Shown: in pieces, positions 33,387 through 42,469 of the stretch
Layout: each line of letters starts with the position of its first letter
Position numbering within the stretch: the first letter of the stretch is position 1
Source: Sphingomonas sp. LaA6.9
GTDB taxonomy: Bacteria > Pseudomonadota > Alphaproteobacteria > Sphingomonadales > Sphingomonadaceae
Assembly (NCBI RefSeq): GCF_022601895.1
Contig: NZ_JAKVIO010000008.1
Coordinates: 80,228 to 144,227, forward strand
Length of the DNA: 64,000 bases
Direction: 5' to 3'
Program-made: the position numbers and the translations under genes
The notes under the pieces: model-generated
What the model was told of the DNA's origin: nothing
The model's database searches: none
What the model saw: the letters and a program-made list of their open reading frames with translations, nothing else

Positions 33387-35974
33387 TGCCAGCGCTTGGT
33401 GATCGAAAGGCCGACAAAGCGCCCGATCGACGAATAATTGGTCGAGTCGTAGGGCGTGTACTGGACGACATCGGTGCGGATCGTGTCAGGCTCGTCGTTG
33501 AGGATATTCTGCGCCATGAGCGCGAACTCCATATTCGACGAAAATTTTTGGCCGGGCTCGGTCCGATAGCGCAGCGTCAGATCAAGGGAGGTCTGACCCG
33601 AGACCTTATCGTGCGACGTGGTCCGGTCATCGGTGACCCCGCCTGTATAGCTGAACCAGCCTGACAGGGTGAGGCCGCCATCGGCCCAGGTCGCACCTGC
33701 GCGCGCACGCCAGTGCGGCGGATTGAAGATGGTGCCGGCAAGCGGCGCGAAATCCTGGGTATCAATCAGCTGGCGTCGGCTTTCGAGATAGCTCGCTGAT
33801 GCCGACAGCGTCAGTGTGCCGTCGGCCCCGGTCTCGATCCGGTAGCGGCCCGCAATATCGACACCCTGTGCGCGCTGGCGGCTCACATTGGTGAAGCGGT
33901 TGTCGACGATGCCGACGACGCTTGCAGGGTTGAAAGGGCGTCCGGTCAGATTGTTGAGCCCGAGGCCCGAGGCGGCAATCGTCGCCTCGATCTGCGCCGG
34001 GCTCGGCGACAGGGTGACAAAGCCCGCATAGACGGGATTGTCGAGCACGCCGGCGGCCGAGGGGATCGGTTCGATCACGCGCCTGTCGTAGGCGACATCG
34101 AAATAGCTCAGCTCGAGCTCGAAACCGGCCAGGGCGCGCGGATGGAGCGTAAACGTCGCGGTCCAGTTGGTCGAGCGCTCGGGGCTGAGATCGGGATTCC
34201 CGCCCGAAATATAGAGAACGGTGCTGCCGGCCGGATAGCCCGTGCCAAGCCCCGCCGCGTTCAGGAGCAATGTCTGCTGGTCGAGAAATTGCTGGTAGAG
34301 CGTCGGTGCCTTGAACGATTTGCCCCAGCTTGCCGACAGGCTGAGATCGGGATTTGGCTCAAGCACAAGACCGAGCTTGGGCGTCGCCACCTCGTCCATG
34401 CCGGGATAATTCTCGTAGCGAAGCGCGGCCGAAAGGCTCAGCCGGTCGAGCCCCGGCACCTCCATATGGGGTGCGACAAGCGGCATGAAGAGCTCGCCAT
34501 AGCCATACCAGCTTTCCTGGCGTGCCCTGAACAGCGACTGTTGTGTCGGAGCGCCGACAAAGCTGAAGCGACGTCGCTGCTGGTCGAGGATGTTTTCGCG
34601 GTAACCTGCACCAAGCGCAATCCTGACGGTGCCGGCGGGCAGGTCGAACAAGCCGCCATCGGCGCTGAGCTCTGCCGTGGTGAGCGCGTTGCAGAAACAG
34701 ATCCGGGTATCATACTGGTCGACACCACCGACCGCCAGGATCGTCGAAAGGCGCGTCCTGTCCTCGGCATAGACAAGGCCTGCCGCGAGCGACCAGTTGG
34801 CCGGAAGCGCGACCGTGAGTTCGGGCGCGATCGAGAAGCGCTCGGAATCCGCGCGGCTCAGCGTTCCGAACTGGTCATAGGGCTGGTCCGCCGAGAAGGG
34901 CGCCTGGATGCGGTGCTTGCGCGTGCTGTAAAGCGCATCGGCACTGAGCCTGACGCCCGGGGCCAGTTGCTGGTGAGCGCTCAGTACCGCACTTTGCGCC
35001 TTTTGTTCGGGATAAAGCGTTGTGTCGGCCTGTAGTGCGCTCGCATAGTCGCGCTGGCGCGCGAGGATCGCGCTGGTCTTCGACCAGTCCCAGGCCGCGA
35101 TGAATGAGCCTGAGCCCCAGTCCGTGCCGCCGACCAGGCCATATTGCTGCTCGACATCGCCGCCTTCGGTTGCCGCCCCCCAGCGGCCGCTGGCCGACAG
35201 CCCGTCGAAATCGCGCTTCAGCAGGATGTTGACGACGCCCGCGACCGCATCCGAGCCATAGAGCGCCGATGTTCCGTCAGCGACGAGCTCGACCCTGTCG
35301 ACCGCATCGACCGGGATGGCAGAGATGTCGACCGCATTGTTGACGCCGCCATAGGCAAGGCGCCTGCCATTCACGAGCGTCAGCGTCGCATCGGGGCCGA
35401 GCCCGCGCAGATTGGGGCTCGAAGCCGAGTTTATGTTGATATTGTCGGCGCCGCGCACGCCGCTGCCGACGCCCGGATTCTGGCCGCCATTGAAATTCTG
35501 CGGGATGCTGCGCAGCGTCTCGCCGAGATCGGCCTGGCCTGCATTTCGAATATCCTCTCCGGTCACGCGGATCACAGGCGTGGCGGGCGAGGCACCACGG
35601 ATGCGCGAACCGGTGACGACGATATCGGAGCCCGTTTCGTCCTCTGCCGCCTGGCGCCTGCGCACGATGACACTTCCATCGCGCCATTCGGCGACAAGGC
35701 CGCTTCCTTCGAGCAGCAGCGCGATCGCCGCCTCGGGACTGTGCGCGCCGATGAGCGCAGGCGCGCGCCTGCCCGCTACATCTGTGTCTGAAAATATGAT
35801 CTCCCGGCCCGAGGCCTTGCCGGCGGCGACCAGCGCATCGGAAAGATCCTGGGCCGGGAGATCCCAGCGCATCGGCGCACCATGGGGTGATTGCGCCCGC
35901 GCTGTGGGCATCATCGTGACTGCAGCGACCCCTGCAAGCATGGCGAGCCCATATCGGTTCTGCACATATTTCAT
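33383..35974 (-). CDS. TonB-dependent receptor with N-terminal STN signalling domain
   Basis: 863 aa. After a signal peptide comes a secretin/TonB short N-terminal domain (residues ~35-105: WDLPAQDLSDALVAAGKASG, RREIIFSDTDVAG-like segment), then the TonB-box-like DIVVTGSRIRG, the plug (LGETLRSIPQNFNGGQ; LRGLGPDATLTLVNGRRLAY) and the barrel ending SIGRFVGLSITKRWQ. Receptors with STN couple ligand binding to FecR/sigma signalling, and fecR and an ECF sigma lie directly upstream. In this context the likely ligand is the lasso peptide itself or a metal complex of it (inference). Confidence 0.93.
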   Translation of the reverse strand: MKYVQNRYGLAMLAGVAAVTMMPTARAQSPHGAPMRWDLPAQDLSDALVAAGKASGREIIFSDTDVAGRRAPALIGAHSPEAAIALLLEGSGLVAEWRDGSVIVRRRQAAEDETGSDIVVTGSRIRGASPATPVIRVTGEDIRNAGQADLGETLRSIPQNFNGGQNPGVGSGVRGADNININSASSPNLRGLGPDATLTLVNGRRLAYGGVNNAVDISAIPVDAVDRVELVADGTSALYGSDAVAGVVNILLKRDFDGLSASGRWGAATEGGDVEQQYGLVGGTDWGSGSFIAAWDWSKTSAILARQRDYASALQADTTLYPEQKAQSAVLSAHQQLAPGVRLSADALYSTRKHRIQAPFSADQPYDQFGTLSRADSERFSIAPELTVALPANWSLAAGLVYAEDRTRLSTILAVGGVDQYDTRICFCNALTTAELSADGGLFDLPAGTVRIALGAGYRENILDQQRRRFSFVGAPTQQSLFRARQESWYGYGELFMPLVAPHMEVPGLDRLSLSAALRYENYPGMDEVATPKLGLVLEPNPDLSLSASWGKSFKAPTLYQQFLDQQTLLLNAAGLGTGYPAGSTVLYISGGNPDLSPERSTNWTATFTLHPRALAGFELELSYFDVAYDRRVIEPIPSAAGVLDNPVYAGFVTLSPSPAQIEATIAASGLGLNNLTGRPFNPASVVGIVDNRFTNVSRQRAQGVDIAGRYRIETGADGTLTLSASASYLESRRQLIDTQDFAPLAGTIFNPPHWRARAGATWADGGLTLSGWFSYTGGVTDDRTTSHDKVSGQTSLDLTLRYRTEPGQKFSSNMEFALMAQNILNDEPDTIRTDVVQYTPYDSTNYSSIGRFVGLSITKRWQ

Positions 35975-36054
35975 CCTGTCCTCCCCCTGTCTGGCCGCAC
36001 CTGGAGACGGGCGGCATCGGTTCGGGGAGGTCGACGCAGGCTGCGCGGGGGACC

Positions 36055-37071
36055 TTAGGGGGCGGGTGAAATTTTTTCGTGCCGGCGTTTGAGCACGATG
36101 CTCCCCGGGGTCGAACGGTCAACCTCGAGGTCGAGCAGCCGGGCAAGATTTTCCGCCAGACGTCCGGCGTCGTCGATGCGGAAACGGCCCGAGACAGTGA
36201 TTTGCCCAAGTCGCATATCACCCGCAACGAGCCGGACGGACCCATGACGGTTAGCCAAGACAAGCACGTCGCTCAGTGGCCTGTTGCGGACATCGATCAT
36301 CGCCTCGGGCCAGCCGGGTGGCGTGGCTGAAGAGAAGGAGGGCAGGGAGCGCGATTGCCCCTGTTGAAAGGCGACCGCTTCGCCCGGTTCCAGGCGATGT
36401 GGCAGTCGCCGGGCCCTTGTGTCCGCCGAGACTTGAGGCACCACATCAACGCGTCCCTCGATGAGCGCAACCTCTACCTTGGAACCGTCAAGCGCGACGT
36501 CGAAGATCGTGCCGCGCGCGGTGATGCTGCCGCCTCCAGCCGTCACGACGAACGGGCGTGCCTCATGCGCGACTTCAAAGCGCGCGCGACCGCGCTCGAG
36601 CCGCAATGCGCGCCTCCGGCTGCCAAGCGCCACGCTGACCAGACTGTCGGTGTCGAGCGTCACGACCGATCCGTCCCCGAGGCGAATGCGCCGAATCTCG
36701 CCGTGCGCGGTCATGATCTGGCTCGTGGCATGTGCGTCACGCCCGATTGGCCAAGAAACAATTCGGGCAGCGACGAGCGCAACGGTTCCAAATGCAGCAA
36801 GTGTCGCGATGCTCAGCAGCGCAGCAAATGCCGTGCGTCTCCTGGCGGGCCTTGTCGGTGCGCGGTGCGATCCGCGCAGGATCTTTGCTTCGGCAAAGCG
36901 CCCCGCGATCCGGTTATAGGCAGCGAGATGCTCAGGGATTGCGAGCCAGTGCTCGAATTCCTGCCGGAAGCGTTCGGCATCGTCGCGGCGCATGCGGGCG
37001 AACCATCTGGCCGCCTGCTCACGCAGCTGGTCTTTGCGTTCGCGTTCCGGGGTTGCGGCGGGTTCCTTCAT
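36055..37071 (-). CDS. FecR-type anti-sigma/regulator
   Basis: 338 aa. N-terminal DUF4880-like cytosolic segment (WFARMRRDDAERFRQEFEHW, LAIPEHLAAYNRIAGRF), one transmembrane helix (AFAALLSIATLAAFGTVALV, around residue 90), and the periplasmic FecR domain (GEIRRIRLGDGSVVTLDTDS, LRLERGRARFEVAHEARPFV, VTAGGGSITARGTIFDVALD). The C-terminal part (GRFRIDDAGRLAENLARLLD) resembles an STN-like domain. It transmits the receptor signal to the sigma factor. The start overlaps the sigma stop by four bases. Confidence 0.92.
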   Translation of the reverse strand: MKEPAATPERERKDQLREQAARWFARMRRDDAERFRQEFEHWLAIPEHLAAYNRIAGRFAEAKILRGSHRAPTRPARRRTAFAALLSIATLAAFGTVALVAARIVSWPIGRDAHATSQIMTAHGEIRRIRLGDGSVVTLDTDSLVSVALGSRRRALRLERGRARFEVAHEARPFVVTAGGGSITARGTIFDVALDGSKVEVALIEGRVDVVPQVSADTRARRLPHRLEPGEAVAFQQGQSRSLPSFSSATPPGWPEAMIDVRNRPLSDVLVLANRHGSVRLVAGDMRLGQITVSGRFRIDDAGRLAENLARLLDLEVDRSTPGSIVLKRRHEKISPAP

Positions 37072-37655
37072 GCGTCGTCCAGGACACGGTCGAGATGGGC
37101 AAGCGCGCGCATCATGTGATATTCGACCGTCGATACGCTAATCGCAAGTCGCTCGGCGATCTGGCGGTAGCTCAGGCCTTCCACGCGGTGCAGGAGAAAG
37201 ACCTGTCGCGTCCGCTCGGTCAGTTGGGCAATAGCGCGCTCATAGCTTTCCAGCAGTTGCCCGGCTTCGATCCGCGCCGCCTGATCAGGGGCGACGCCTG
37301 CATCCATCGCTTCGTCGAGCGGGACATGGAGATGCGCCTGCCGGCTCGCGTCGCGCCGTGCCTTGTCGATAAGCAGGTTGCGCGCGACGCGCTGCAGCCA
37401 GGCTGCGGGATTGCGAAGCCTTAGGTGCGCCTCGTTTGACGAGAGCCGCAGAAAAGTCTCCTGCACCATGTCGTTCGCGGCGTCGATGTCGCGCGTACGC
37501 GCGCTGAACCACAGCCTGAGGCGCGGCGCTTCGCTGCGAAACAGGCGGTCCATGTCGAGCGCCGCCTCGTCATCCGCGGCACGCTCCAGCGGCCAGCGGT
37601 CACCGGGCGCACCGCTCAAACCTGTTCGCCTGGACTTGAGGGCGTGCAGCAACAC
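37068..37655 (-). CDS. ECF sigma factor (FecI-like)
   Basis: 195 aa from GTG 37655; ATG 37553 (MDRLFRSEAPRLRLWF) is a plausible shorter start. Region 2 (DIDAANDMVQETFLRLSSNE, AWLQRVARNLLIDKARRDAS) and region 4 (LTERTRQVFLLHRVEGLSYR, QIAERLAISVSTVEYHMMRA) are intact. It forms a sigma-FecR-TonB receptor-isopeptidase operon on the minus strand and probably activates this operon when the receptor is occupied; whether it also drives the lasso genes is open. Confidence 0.9.
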   Translation of the reverse strand: MLLHALKSRRTGLSGAPGDRWPLERAADDEAALDMDRLFRSEAPRLRLWFSARTRDIDAANDMVQETFLRLSSNEAHLRLRNPAAWLQRVARNLLIDKARRDASRQAHLHVPLDEAMDAGVAPDQAARIEAGQLLESYERAIAQLTERTRQVFLLHRVEGLSYRQIAERLAISVSTVEYHMMRALAHLDRVLDDA

Positions 37656-37980
37656 TTAGCAAAGCAATCGGGCATCTGCTCGAACCTGGCGGCAGCGATC
37701 GGCGCCCGGTTGTGCCGGACGGCAATGCGTCAGTCAGGTGTGCCGCCGTTGCGGCCTGGCGCCGCTGGTCCGGTACGGCCACCCGTCCAGCGGACGGGCG
37801 CGTTTGATGCCTGGCAGGGTGAAATCCCGCAGCGCGCCTGCCGGCATGCGGCGCTGCGGGGGTATCTTGCACGCGGTCGCGGCCGTGAACAAGCCCGCTG
37901 CCAGATGCCACGATCCGGCGCGCGCGCATGTTCATGAAATGTTCTTTCCTACAGATTGTGCGATTGCTAGTGTTTCGACA
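37656..37980. other. 325-bp upstream region of the sigma/FecR/TonB operon
   Basis: No protein-like frame on either strand apart from GC-rich shadows. It should carry the promoter of the sigma operon on the minus strand, but no clear ECF promoter pair is recognised. Confidence 0.4.
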
Positions 37981-38085
37981 ATGGAGGATGCCTTGCTCAT
38001 CATCGATGCTCCGCTGATCATTGCCTTTTCCGCGCTCATCACGAGCCTGTCGGCGCTTGTCTGGTCGCTGCGCCGCAGGCCTTGA
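37981..38085 (+). CDS. small single-span membrane protein, 34 aa
   Basis: ATG 37981 opens a 34-residue peptide whose middle (LIIAFSALITSLSALVWSL) is one strong hydrophobic helix, preceded by acidic residues (MEDALL) and followed by RRRP. That arrangement fits an inner-membrane miniprotein with a cytosolic C-terminus. No clear ribosome site is seen, so expression is uncertain. It stands alone between divergent regions. Function unknown. Confidence 0.45.
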   Translation: MEDALLIIDAPLIIAFSALITSLSALVWSLRRRP

Positions 38086-38268
38086 GACTGGTGCCCGCGG
38101 CAAAGGCGCGTGCTGCATGATAGTGTTGAACCAGGCTCAATCCTTGGGCCGCACCGGTCGATCAAACCGTTTGTGTCACTTCTGCAATTGCGACCCTGGG
38201 TTGACGGTCCCATGCCGGTCGTTGACCAGCATGGGCCTTCATTTGCCTGTTCTGCCAAGGGCAAAACC

Positions 38269-39120
38269 TCAGCGCCGATCGGTTCGGACCGGCTTGTCGG
38301 CGGCCTGCGCCTGACCGGTTTCCTTTTCCTGCTGCTTTGCCTCTTGTTTGACGTCACCCCTCGTCATGCCCGAAATGAGCGCATTGCCCGATCCCGAAGC
38401 CGCAAAGTTGGCGGCGGGCAGCAATGCGGTCCGATCACCCACAGTCAGAAGCACCGACTCTACGGTGCCGCGCGACGTGGTGCGGACATTCTCGACCGTT
38501 CCGATCAATCGTCCTCGGGCATCCTCGACCGCCATGCCACGCTCAATTGCAAAGGCGCCCGCGCCATTGGCCGCTGCCGTCCCGGCGAGCGCGAGCTGGC
38601 CAAGGCTGCCTTGCGCCATGGCCTGTGCGCTGCCTGCCAGGCTGCCGCTGGCGTTCGTCGCCAAACCGGTCGCGCCCTTGATGGGGCCCTCAGCCGTGCT
38701 GCGCGCGCTGCCTACCATGCCCTCAGCGGTGCCGGCGGCCTGACCCACATTGCCCCGGACGTAGTCGGTGCCGACGAGCTGCGCATCGGCGCCACCGTCA
38801 GCCGAGCCTGCGGCACCGCCACTGGCGCCACCCGAAAGCGTCTTGCCGATGACGTCACCCGATCCCGAGGCCGTGCCATCGGCACTGCCGTTGCCGCGCG
38901 TCCTCACCGAAGCCTTGCCCGAACGACGATCGATACTGCGCTCGGCGCCAATATCGCCCGTGCTACGCCCCATGCCCGTCACGCCGCCGGTAACTCCGCC
39001 AATCGTACCGCCCAGGCCGCCAACGCCGCCCAGGCCACCGCCACCGCCGAGCAACTGGGCCTGGGCGGGAGCCGCGAAGACAAGCGCGAGCGTCGCGCTG
39101 GTGAAAAGAAGGGTCTTCAT
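38269..39120 (-). CDS. exported glycine/alanine-rich protein
   Basis: Start ATG 39120 has a very good ribosome site (aaggagatatccg). The ~283-aa protein has a signal peptide (MKTLLFTSATLALVFAAPAQ) and a long glycine-rich first half (LGGGGGLGGVGGLGGTIGGV and GTASGSGDVIGKTLSGGASG). A more ordered segment follows (IERGMAVEDARGRLIGTVEN, TVESVLLTVGDRTALLPAAN) that looks like a PRC-barrel-type beta unit. It ends in a charged Gln/Lys-rich tail. Structural or surface role is possible; no function is known. Confidence 0.75.
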   Translation of the reverse strand: MKTLLFTSATLALVFAAPAQAQLLGGGGGLGGVGGLGGTIGGVTGGVTGMGRSTGDIGAERSIDRRSGKASVRTRGNGSADGTASGSGDVIGKTLSGGASGGAAGSADGGADAQLVGTDYVRGNVGQAAGTAEGMVGSARSTAEGPIKGATGLATNASGSLAGSAQAMAQGSLGQLALAGTAAANGAGAFAIERGMAVEDARGRLIGTVENVRTTSRGTVESVLLTVGDRTALLPAANFAASGSGNALISGMTRGDVKQEAKQQEKETGQAQAADKPVRTDRR

Positions 39121-39222
39121 CGGATATCTCCTTCGTTGAACCATGAGGGCGCTCTGCGATGCGCTCTCATATGGGCTAACGATAGGGACTCCGGCTTTAA
39201 TCCGGCCGTGGACGAAAAGATT

Positions 39223-40509
39223 TCACTTGGTCGCGCAATCTCCGCAGACGAGGCCGTTTCCATAGAGCTTGTCGGGCCCCTTCTTGCCCAGATCGCGCGC
39301 TTCGCCGGTGAGCCTGGCAAGTGCTGCCGCACGCGCAGCGGGATTGGGCCTGGCATAGTGCGCGAACAGCCGACCCGCCACGAAGGGCGCCGCGAACGAG
39401 GTGCCGCGCACCCTGGCTGTCGCGCCATTGACCGCGCCTGCCCGCATGTCGGCGCCAGGTGCTGCATAGTCGAGATGCATCGCGCGTCCCGCCTCGGGCA
39501 GGGCACGGTTCTTCGCGTCTACCCCGGTCACTGCAATGACGCCCGGATAGGACGCGGGATAGGCAGGGGGGGCCGCGGGACCGTCATTGCCAACCGCCGC
39601 GACGATCGCGACGCCGCGGTCCCGTGCCGCGCCAACCGCACGCTGGAGCAGCGGGTTGGGCGGTCCCACAAGGCTCATCGTCACTACGCTTACCTTGCGC
39701 GCAGTCATCCAGCCGAGCGCACGCGCGATCGCGACCGCGTTACCACCCGCAGGATCGCTGCCATAGATATCGGCGACGAGCAGCGGTGTTCCGGGCGACG
39801 CGCCGCGGATCGCACCGCGCCCCGCGATGAGCGAAGCAATCGCTGTGCCGTGCGCGCTCGGTGCTGGTGCACCGCGCGCAAAGCCGGATTGTTCGACCCG
39901 GCCTGTAAGTGCTGGATGCCGGGCAATCCCGCCATCGATCAGTCCGATTGCGCTGCTGTTCACTGAATCTTTCACCCGGCCGGTCGCAGCGAGCGCCGCT
40001 GCCTGAAGCGAAGGGGCCGGGCCACTCGCAAAATAGAGATGGTCGGCGCTCACCTCGGCGCCAGGCAAGAGCTTGCGTGCGCGCTTGATCGCGCGGGCAA
40101 GGCTTTCGCCCGCGGGCACCGAAAGCATGTGATAATCGATGTCGATCCCTGCGATCGTCTCACGCCCGATCACCGCGAAGCCACCCCGAGTGGCTGTGGC
40201 GATCTGTTCGGCGCTCGCGCCGGTTACCAGTAATACGCCACGCACCGCGGGCTCATCGCGTTCATCGCGCTCGATCAAATCGCGGTGACGGGACACCAGC
40301 GCGTCGATCCGAGCTAGCCGCGCGTCGACCAGCCGGTCAGCGAGATTGACCGGATCGGCGCCCTCGATTTGATCGAGCGTGAGCGTCTTCATGACGCGGT
40401 CGATTACCGCGCCGGCACCCGGTACGCCGGGCAGTCCGATCTGGGCGGCGACCATTGCGGGAAGCGCAGCAAGCCCGATAGCCAACAGCAACACCGATGG
40501 TCTCTTCAT
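39223..40509 (-). CDS. S8 (subtilisin-like) serine peptidase, exported
   Basis: Start ATG 40509 (MKRPSVLLLAIGLAALPAMV); ATG 40515 adds two residues. A signal peptide is followed by a ~150-residue propeptide-like region and the catalytic domain with Asp in IGLIDGGIARHP, His in SAHGTAIASLIAGRG and Ser in RGTSFAAPFVAGRL. Total ~428 aa. It is divergent from an ECF sigma/anti-sigma pair across a 120-bp spacer, and could be the regulated protease or the target of that system. Confidence 0.92.
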   Translation of the reverse strand: MKRPSVLLLAIGLAALPAMVAAQIGLPGVPGAGAVIDRVMKTLTLDQIEGADPVNLADRLVDARLARIDALVSRHRDLIERDERDEPAVRGVLLVTGASAEQIATATRGGFAVIGRETIAGIDIDYHMLSVPAGESLARAIKRARKLLPGAEVSADHLYFASGPAPSLQAAALAATGRVKDSVNSSAIGLIDGGIARHPALTGRVEQSGFARGAPAPSAHGTAIASLIAGRGAIRGASPGTPLLVADIYGSDPAGGNAVAIARALGWMTARKVSVVTMSLVGPPNPLLQRAVGAARDRGVAIVAAVGNDGPAAPPAYPASYPGVIAVTGVDAKNRALPEAGRAMHLDYAAPGADMRAGAVNGATARVRGTSFAAPFVAGRLFAHYARPNPAARAAALARLTGEARDLGKKGPDKLYGNGLVCGDCATK

Positions 40510-40570
40510 GCCCATGGCCTAAAGCAGTCACCCCGCGATTGAAATTTCTTTGTGAATTTCGTCATGTCGG

Positions 40571-40602
40571 GGATGAAACGCGCCGCGGCATCCGTTTCAT
40601 CC
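40571..40602. promoter_or_regulatory. 9-bp inverted repeat in divergent protease/sigma promoter
   Basis: ggatgaaac (40571-40579) and its exact complement gtttcatcc (40594-40602) with a 14-bp spacer, between divergent start codons. The arms include tgaaac, close to the -35 of some ECF promoters, so this may be two opposed -35 elements or an operator. Confidence 0.45.
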
Positions 40603-40630
40603 GCATGAGAAGCAAAAGGGCGATGGCTTG

Positions 40631-41119
40631 ATGGCGTTCGAAAGCGACCTGCTGGCGCTGCTTCCGCGGCTCAGACGCTTTGCCATGACGCTGTCGCGCA
40701 ACCCTGCCGATGGCGACGATCTGTGCCAGGGCGCAATCGAACGCGCGCTCAGATCGCGGACTCAGTGGCAGGAAGGAACGAGGCTCGACAGCTGGATGTA
40801 CCGGATCATGCGCAATCTCTGGATCGATGAGGTCCGCACCCGCACACGGCGCGATCAGATCTTCGCGCCCGAGGAACAGGGGATGGACGTGGGAGACGAT
40901 GGCGAGCAGCGCGTCGAAATGACAGCGCAGTTGAACGATGTCGACCGTGCAATGGCGAAGCTTCCGCCCGAGCAGCGCGAGGCAGTCGCGCTCGTGCTGG
41001 TCGAGGGTTTTGCCTATAAGGAGGCCGCCGAGATACTCGACATTCCGATGGGAACGCTGACCTCGCGGCTGGTGCGCGGGCGCCAGGCGCTGATGGCCGA
41101 ACTGGGAGAGGCGGCATGA
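40631..41119 (+). CDS. ECF sigma factor
   Basis: 162 aa from ATG 40631. Region 2: LLPRLRRFAMTLSRNPADGD, DLCQGAIERALRSRTQWQEG, LDSWMYRIMRNLWIDEVRTR. Region 4: AMAKLPPEQREAVALVLVEG, YKEAAEILDIPMGTLTSRLV. The last four bases overlap the anti-sigma gene (ATGA). The protein is typical of the small sigma group paired with a membrane anti-sigma factor. Confidence 0.92.
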   Translation: MAFESDLLALLPRLRRFAMTLSRNPADGDDLCQGAIERALRSRTQWQEGTRLDSWMYRIMRNLWIDEVRTRTRRDQIFAPEEQGMDVGDDGEQRVEMTAQLNDVDRAMAKLPPEQREAVALVLVEGFAYKEAAEILDIPMGTLTSRLVRGRQALMAELGEAA

Positions 41120-41814
41120 CGATCGATCCGGAAACACTCATGGCCTATGCCGATGGCGAGCTCGACGACCTTGCGGCAAAGCGCGTCGAGCGCGCGATTG
41201 CCGAAAACCCGACGCTCGCAAGGCAGATCGAGGCGCACCGCGCGCTGACTGCGCGGCTCGGCGCGCACTTCGATCCCATCGTCGCCGAGCCGGTGCCCGA
41301 TCACCTCAAGGCGCAGATCCAGACCAGTGTCGCCGATTTCCGAGCGGTGAAGGAAAGGCGCGATCGCCCTCGTCGGGCTATATCTTCGGGCAACTGGGCC
41401 GCTATGGTGGCGACATTGGTGGTCGGACTGCTGGTGGGGCAGGCGATCGATCTCAATCCCCCGCCAGTCAGCGGAAAGGGCGGAGCGCTGTTCGCGCACG
41501 GATCGCTCGAAAAGGCGCTCGACACCCAGCTCGCCTCCACCCAGCCGCGCGATGCCAAAACGCGGATCGGGCTGACCTTTCGCGATTCATCTGGCGCGAT
41601 CTGCCGCACCTTCGAAGCCAGGACGCTCGCCGGAATTGCCTGCCGCGTGGGTGACGACTGGCAATTGCGCCAGTTGATGGGCACCGCGCCGCAGCAGGCG
41701 GATTATCGCCAGGCAGGAAGCGCCGAGATTCTTGCCGCCGCCGATCCGATGATGGCTGATGGCCCGTTCGACGCCGATGTCGAACGAGCTGCGCTCCGGC
41801 AAGGCTGGCGATGA
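41116..41814 (+). CDS. membrane anti-sigma factor
   Basis: 232 aa. The N-terminal cytosolic part (LMAYADGELDDLAAKRVERA, IAENPTLARQIEAHRALTAR) is the usual anti-sigma helix bundle but lacks the zinc motif HxxxCxxC. One transmembrane helix (WAAMVATLVVGLLVGQAIDL) leads to a periplasmic domain with two Cys (SSGAICRTFEA, AGIACRVGDDW), possibly disulphide-forming. Translationally coupled to the sigma gene. Confidence 0.88.
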   Translation: MTIDPETLMAYADGELDDLAAKRVERAIAENPTLARQIEAHRALTARLGAHFDPIVAEPVPDHLKAQIQTSVADFRAVKERRDRPRRAISSGNWAAMVATLVVGLLVGQAIDLNPPPVSGKGGALFAHGSLEKALDTQLASTQPRDAKTRIGLTFRDSSGAICRTFEARTLAGIACRVGDDWQLRQLMGTAPQQADYRQAGSAEILAAADPMMADGPFDADVERAALRQGWR

Positions 41815-42031
41815 CGCCAAGGCTGCGCGCTTCTGTAGAGGACAGACCAGCCAGAGAGAAGGCGACATTGTCGCGCCTGACGTGACTTTGCCGGGGACGA
41901 TGGCCCGCCTGCCAATCTCCCCGGCCTGATAATGTCTGTCGCTACATTTTCTTCCGATCGTGAGGTCGCACGCGCGGCCTGATCGGGACCATCCTGCGAT
42001 ACTGCTCTTGCAAGTGGCGGGCGCACAGGCG

Positions 42032-42469
42032 ATGAGCATACCCATGCTCGCCCGGATCGATCACTGGATCGGCAAGACGCTGTTCATGCCGCTCATCGTC
42101 AAGCTTTGCCATCTGACCCGCCAGACACAATATGCTATCGCGCGGCTGTTCTGGTTCGCGGCGATGCTGAGTGGTCTCTACAGGTCCGAGCACGTATTTG
42201 ATTATATCGTCTTCGGCCTTGGCAGCTTCTTCATGATGCTGACGGCCTCGCTGCGTGCAGACCGGCCGGCACGCAGTCACCTCTGGTTCCGGCTGCTCGC
42301 GCTCGTTCTGCTGGTTGTGCGCATCGGGGACATTGCCCTGGGCGGCCAGGCCCTCGGTATCGAATTCTGGGTCTTCGTGCTCATCGCCGAATATGCAGCA
42401 ACGATCCGTACGCTACCTCCACGCAAAAACAGCAAGCCAGCGGCCCGCTCTGCCGAGGCGGGCGCATGA
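42032..42469 (+). CDS. small membrane protein, 145 aa
   Basis: ATG 42032 opens MSIPMLARIDHWIGKTLFMP. Three or four hydrophobic segments follow (VFDYIVFGLGSFFMMLTASL, WFRLLALVLLVVRIGDIALG, FWVFVLIAEYAATIRTL). No family is recognised. Its stop overlaps the ATG of the nuclease-like lipoprotein, so the two form an operon. Confidence 0.7.
   Translation: MSIPMLARIDHWIGKTLFMPLIVKLCHLTRQTQYAIARLFWFAAMLSGLYRSEHVFDYIVFGLGSFFMMLTASLRADRPARSHLWFRLLALVLLVVRIGDIALGGQALGIEFWVFVLIAEYAATIRTLPPRKNSKPAARSAEAGA

Noticed and set aside
31953..33437. 494-aa plus-strand open frame
   Set aside because: It lies entirely antisense to the isopeptidase, whose motifs are clear; no domain pattern of its own. GC-rich shadow frame.
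38110..39966. 618-aa plus-strand open frame
   Set aside because: Runs antisense through both the glycine-rich protein and the S8 protease; compositional shadow with no start support.
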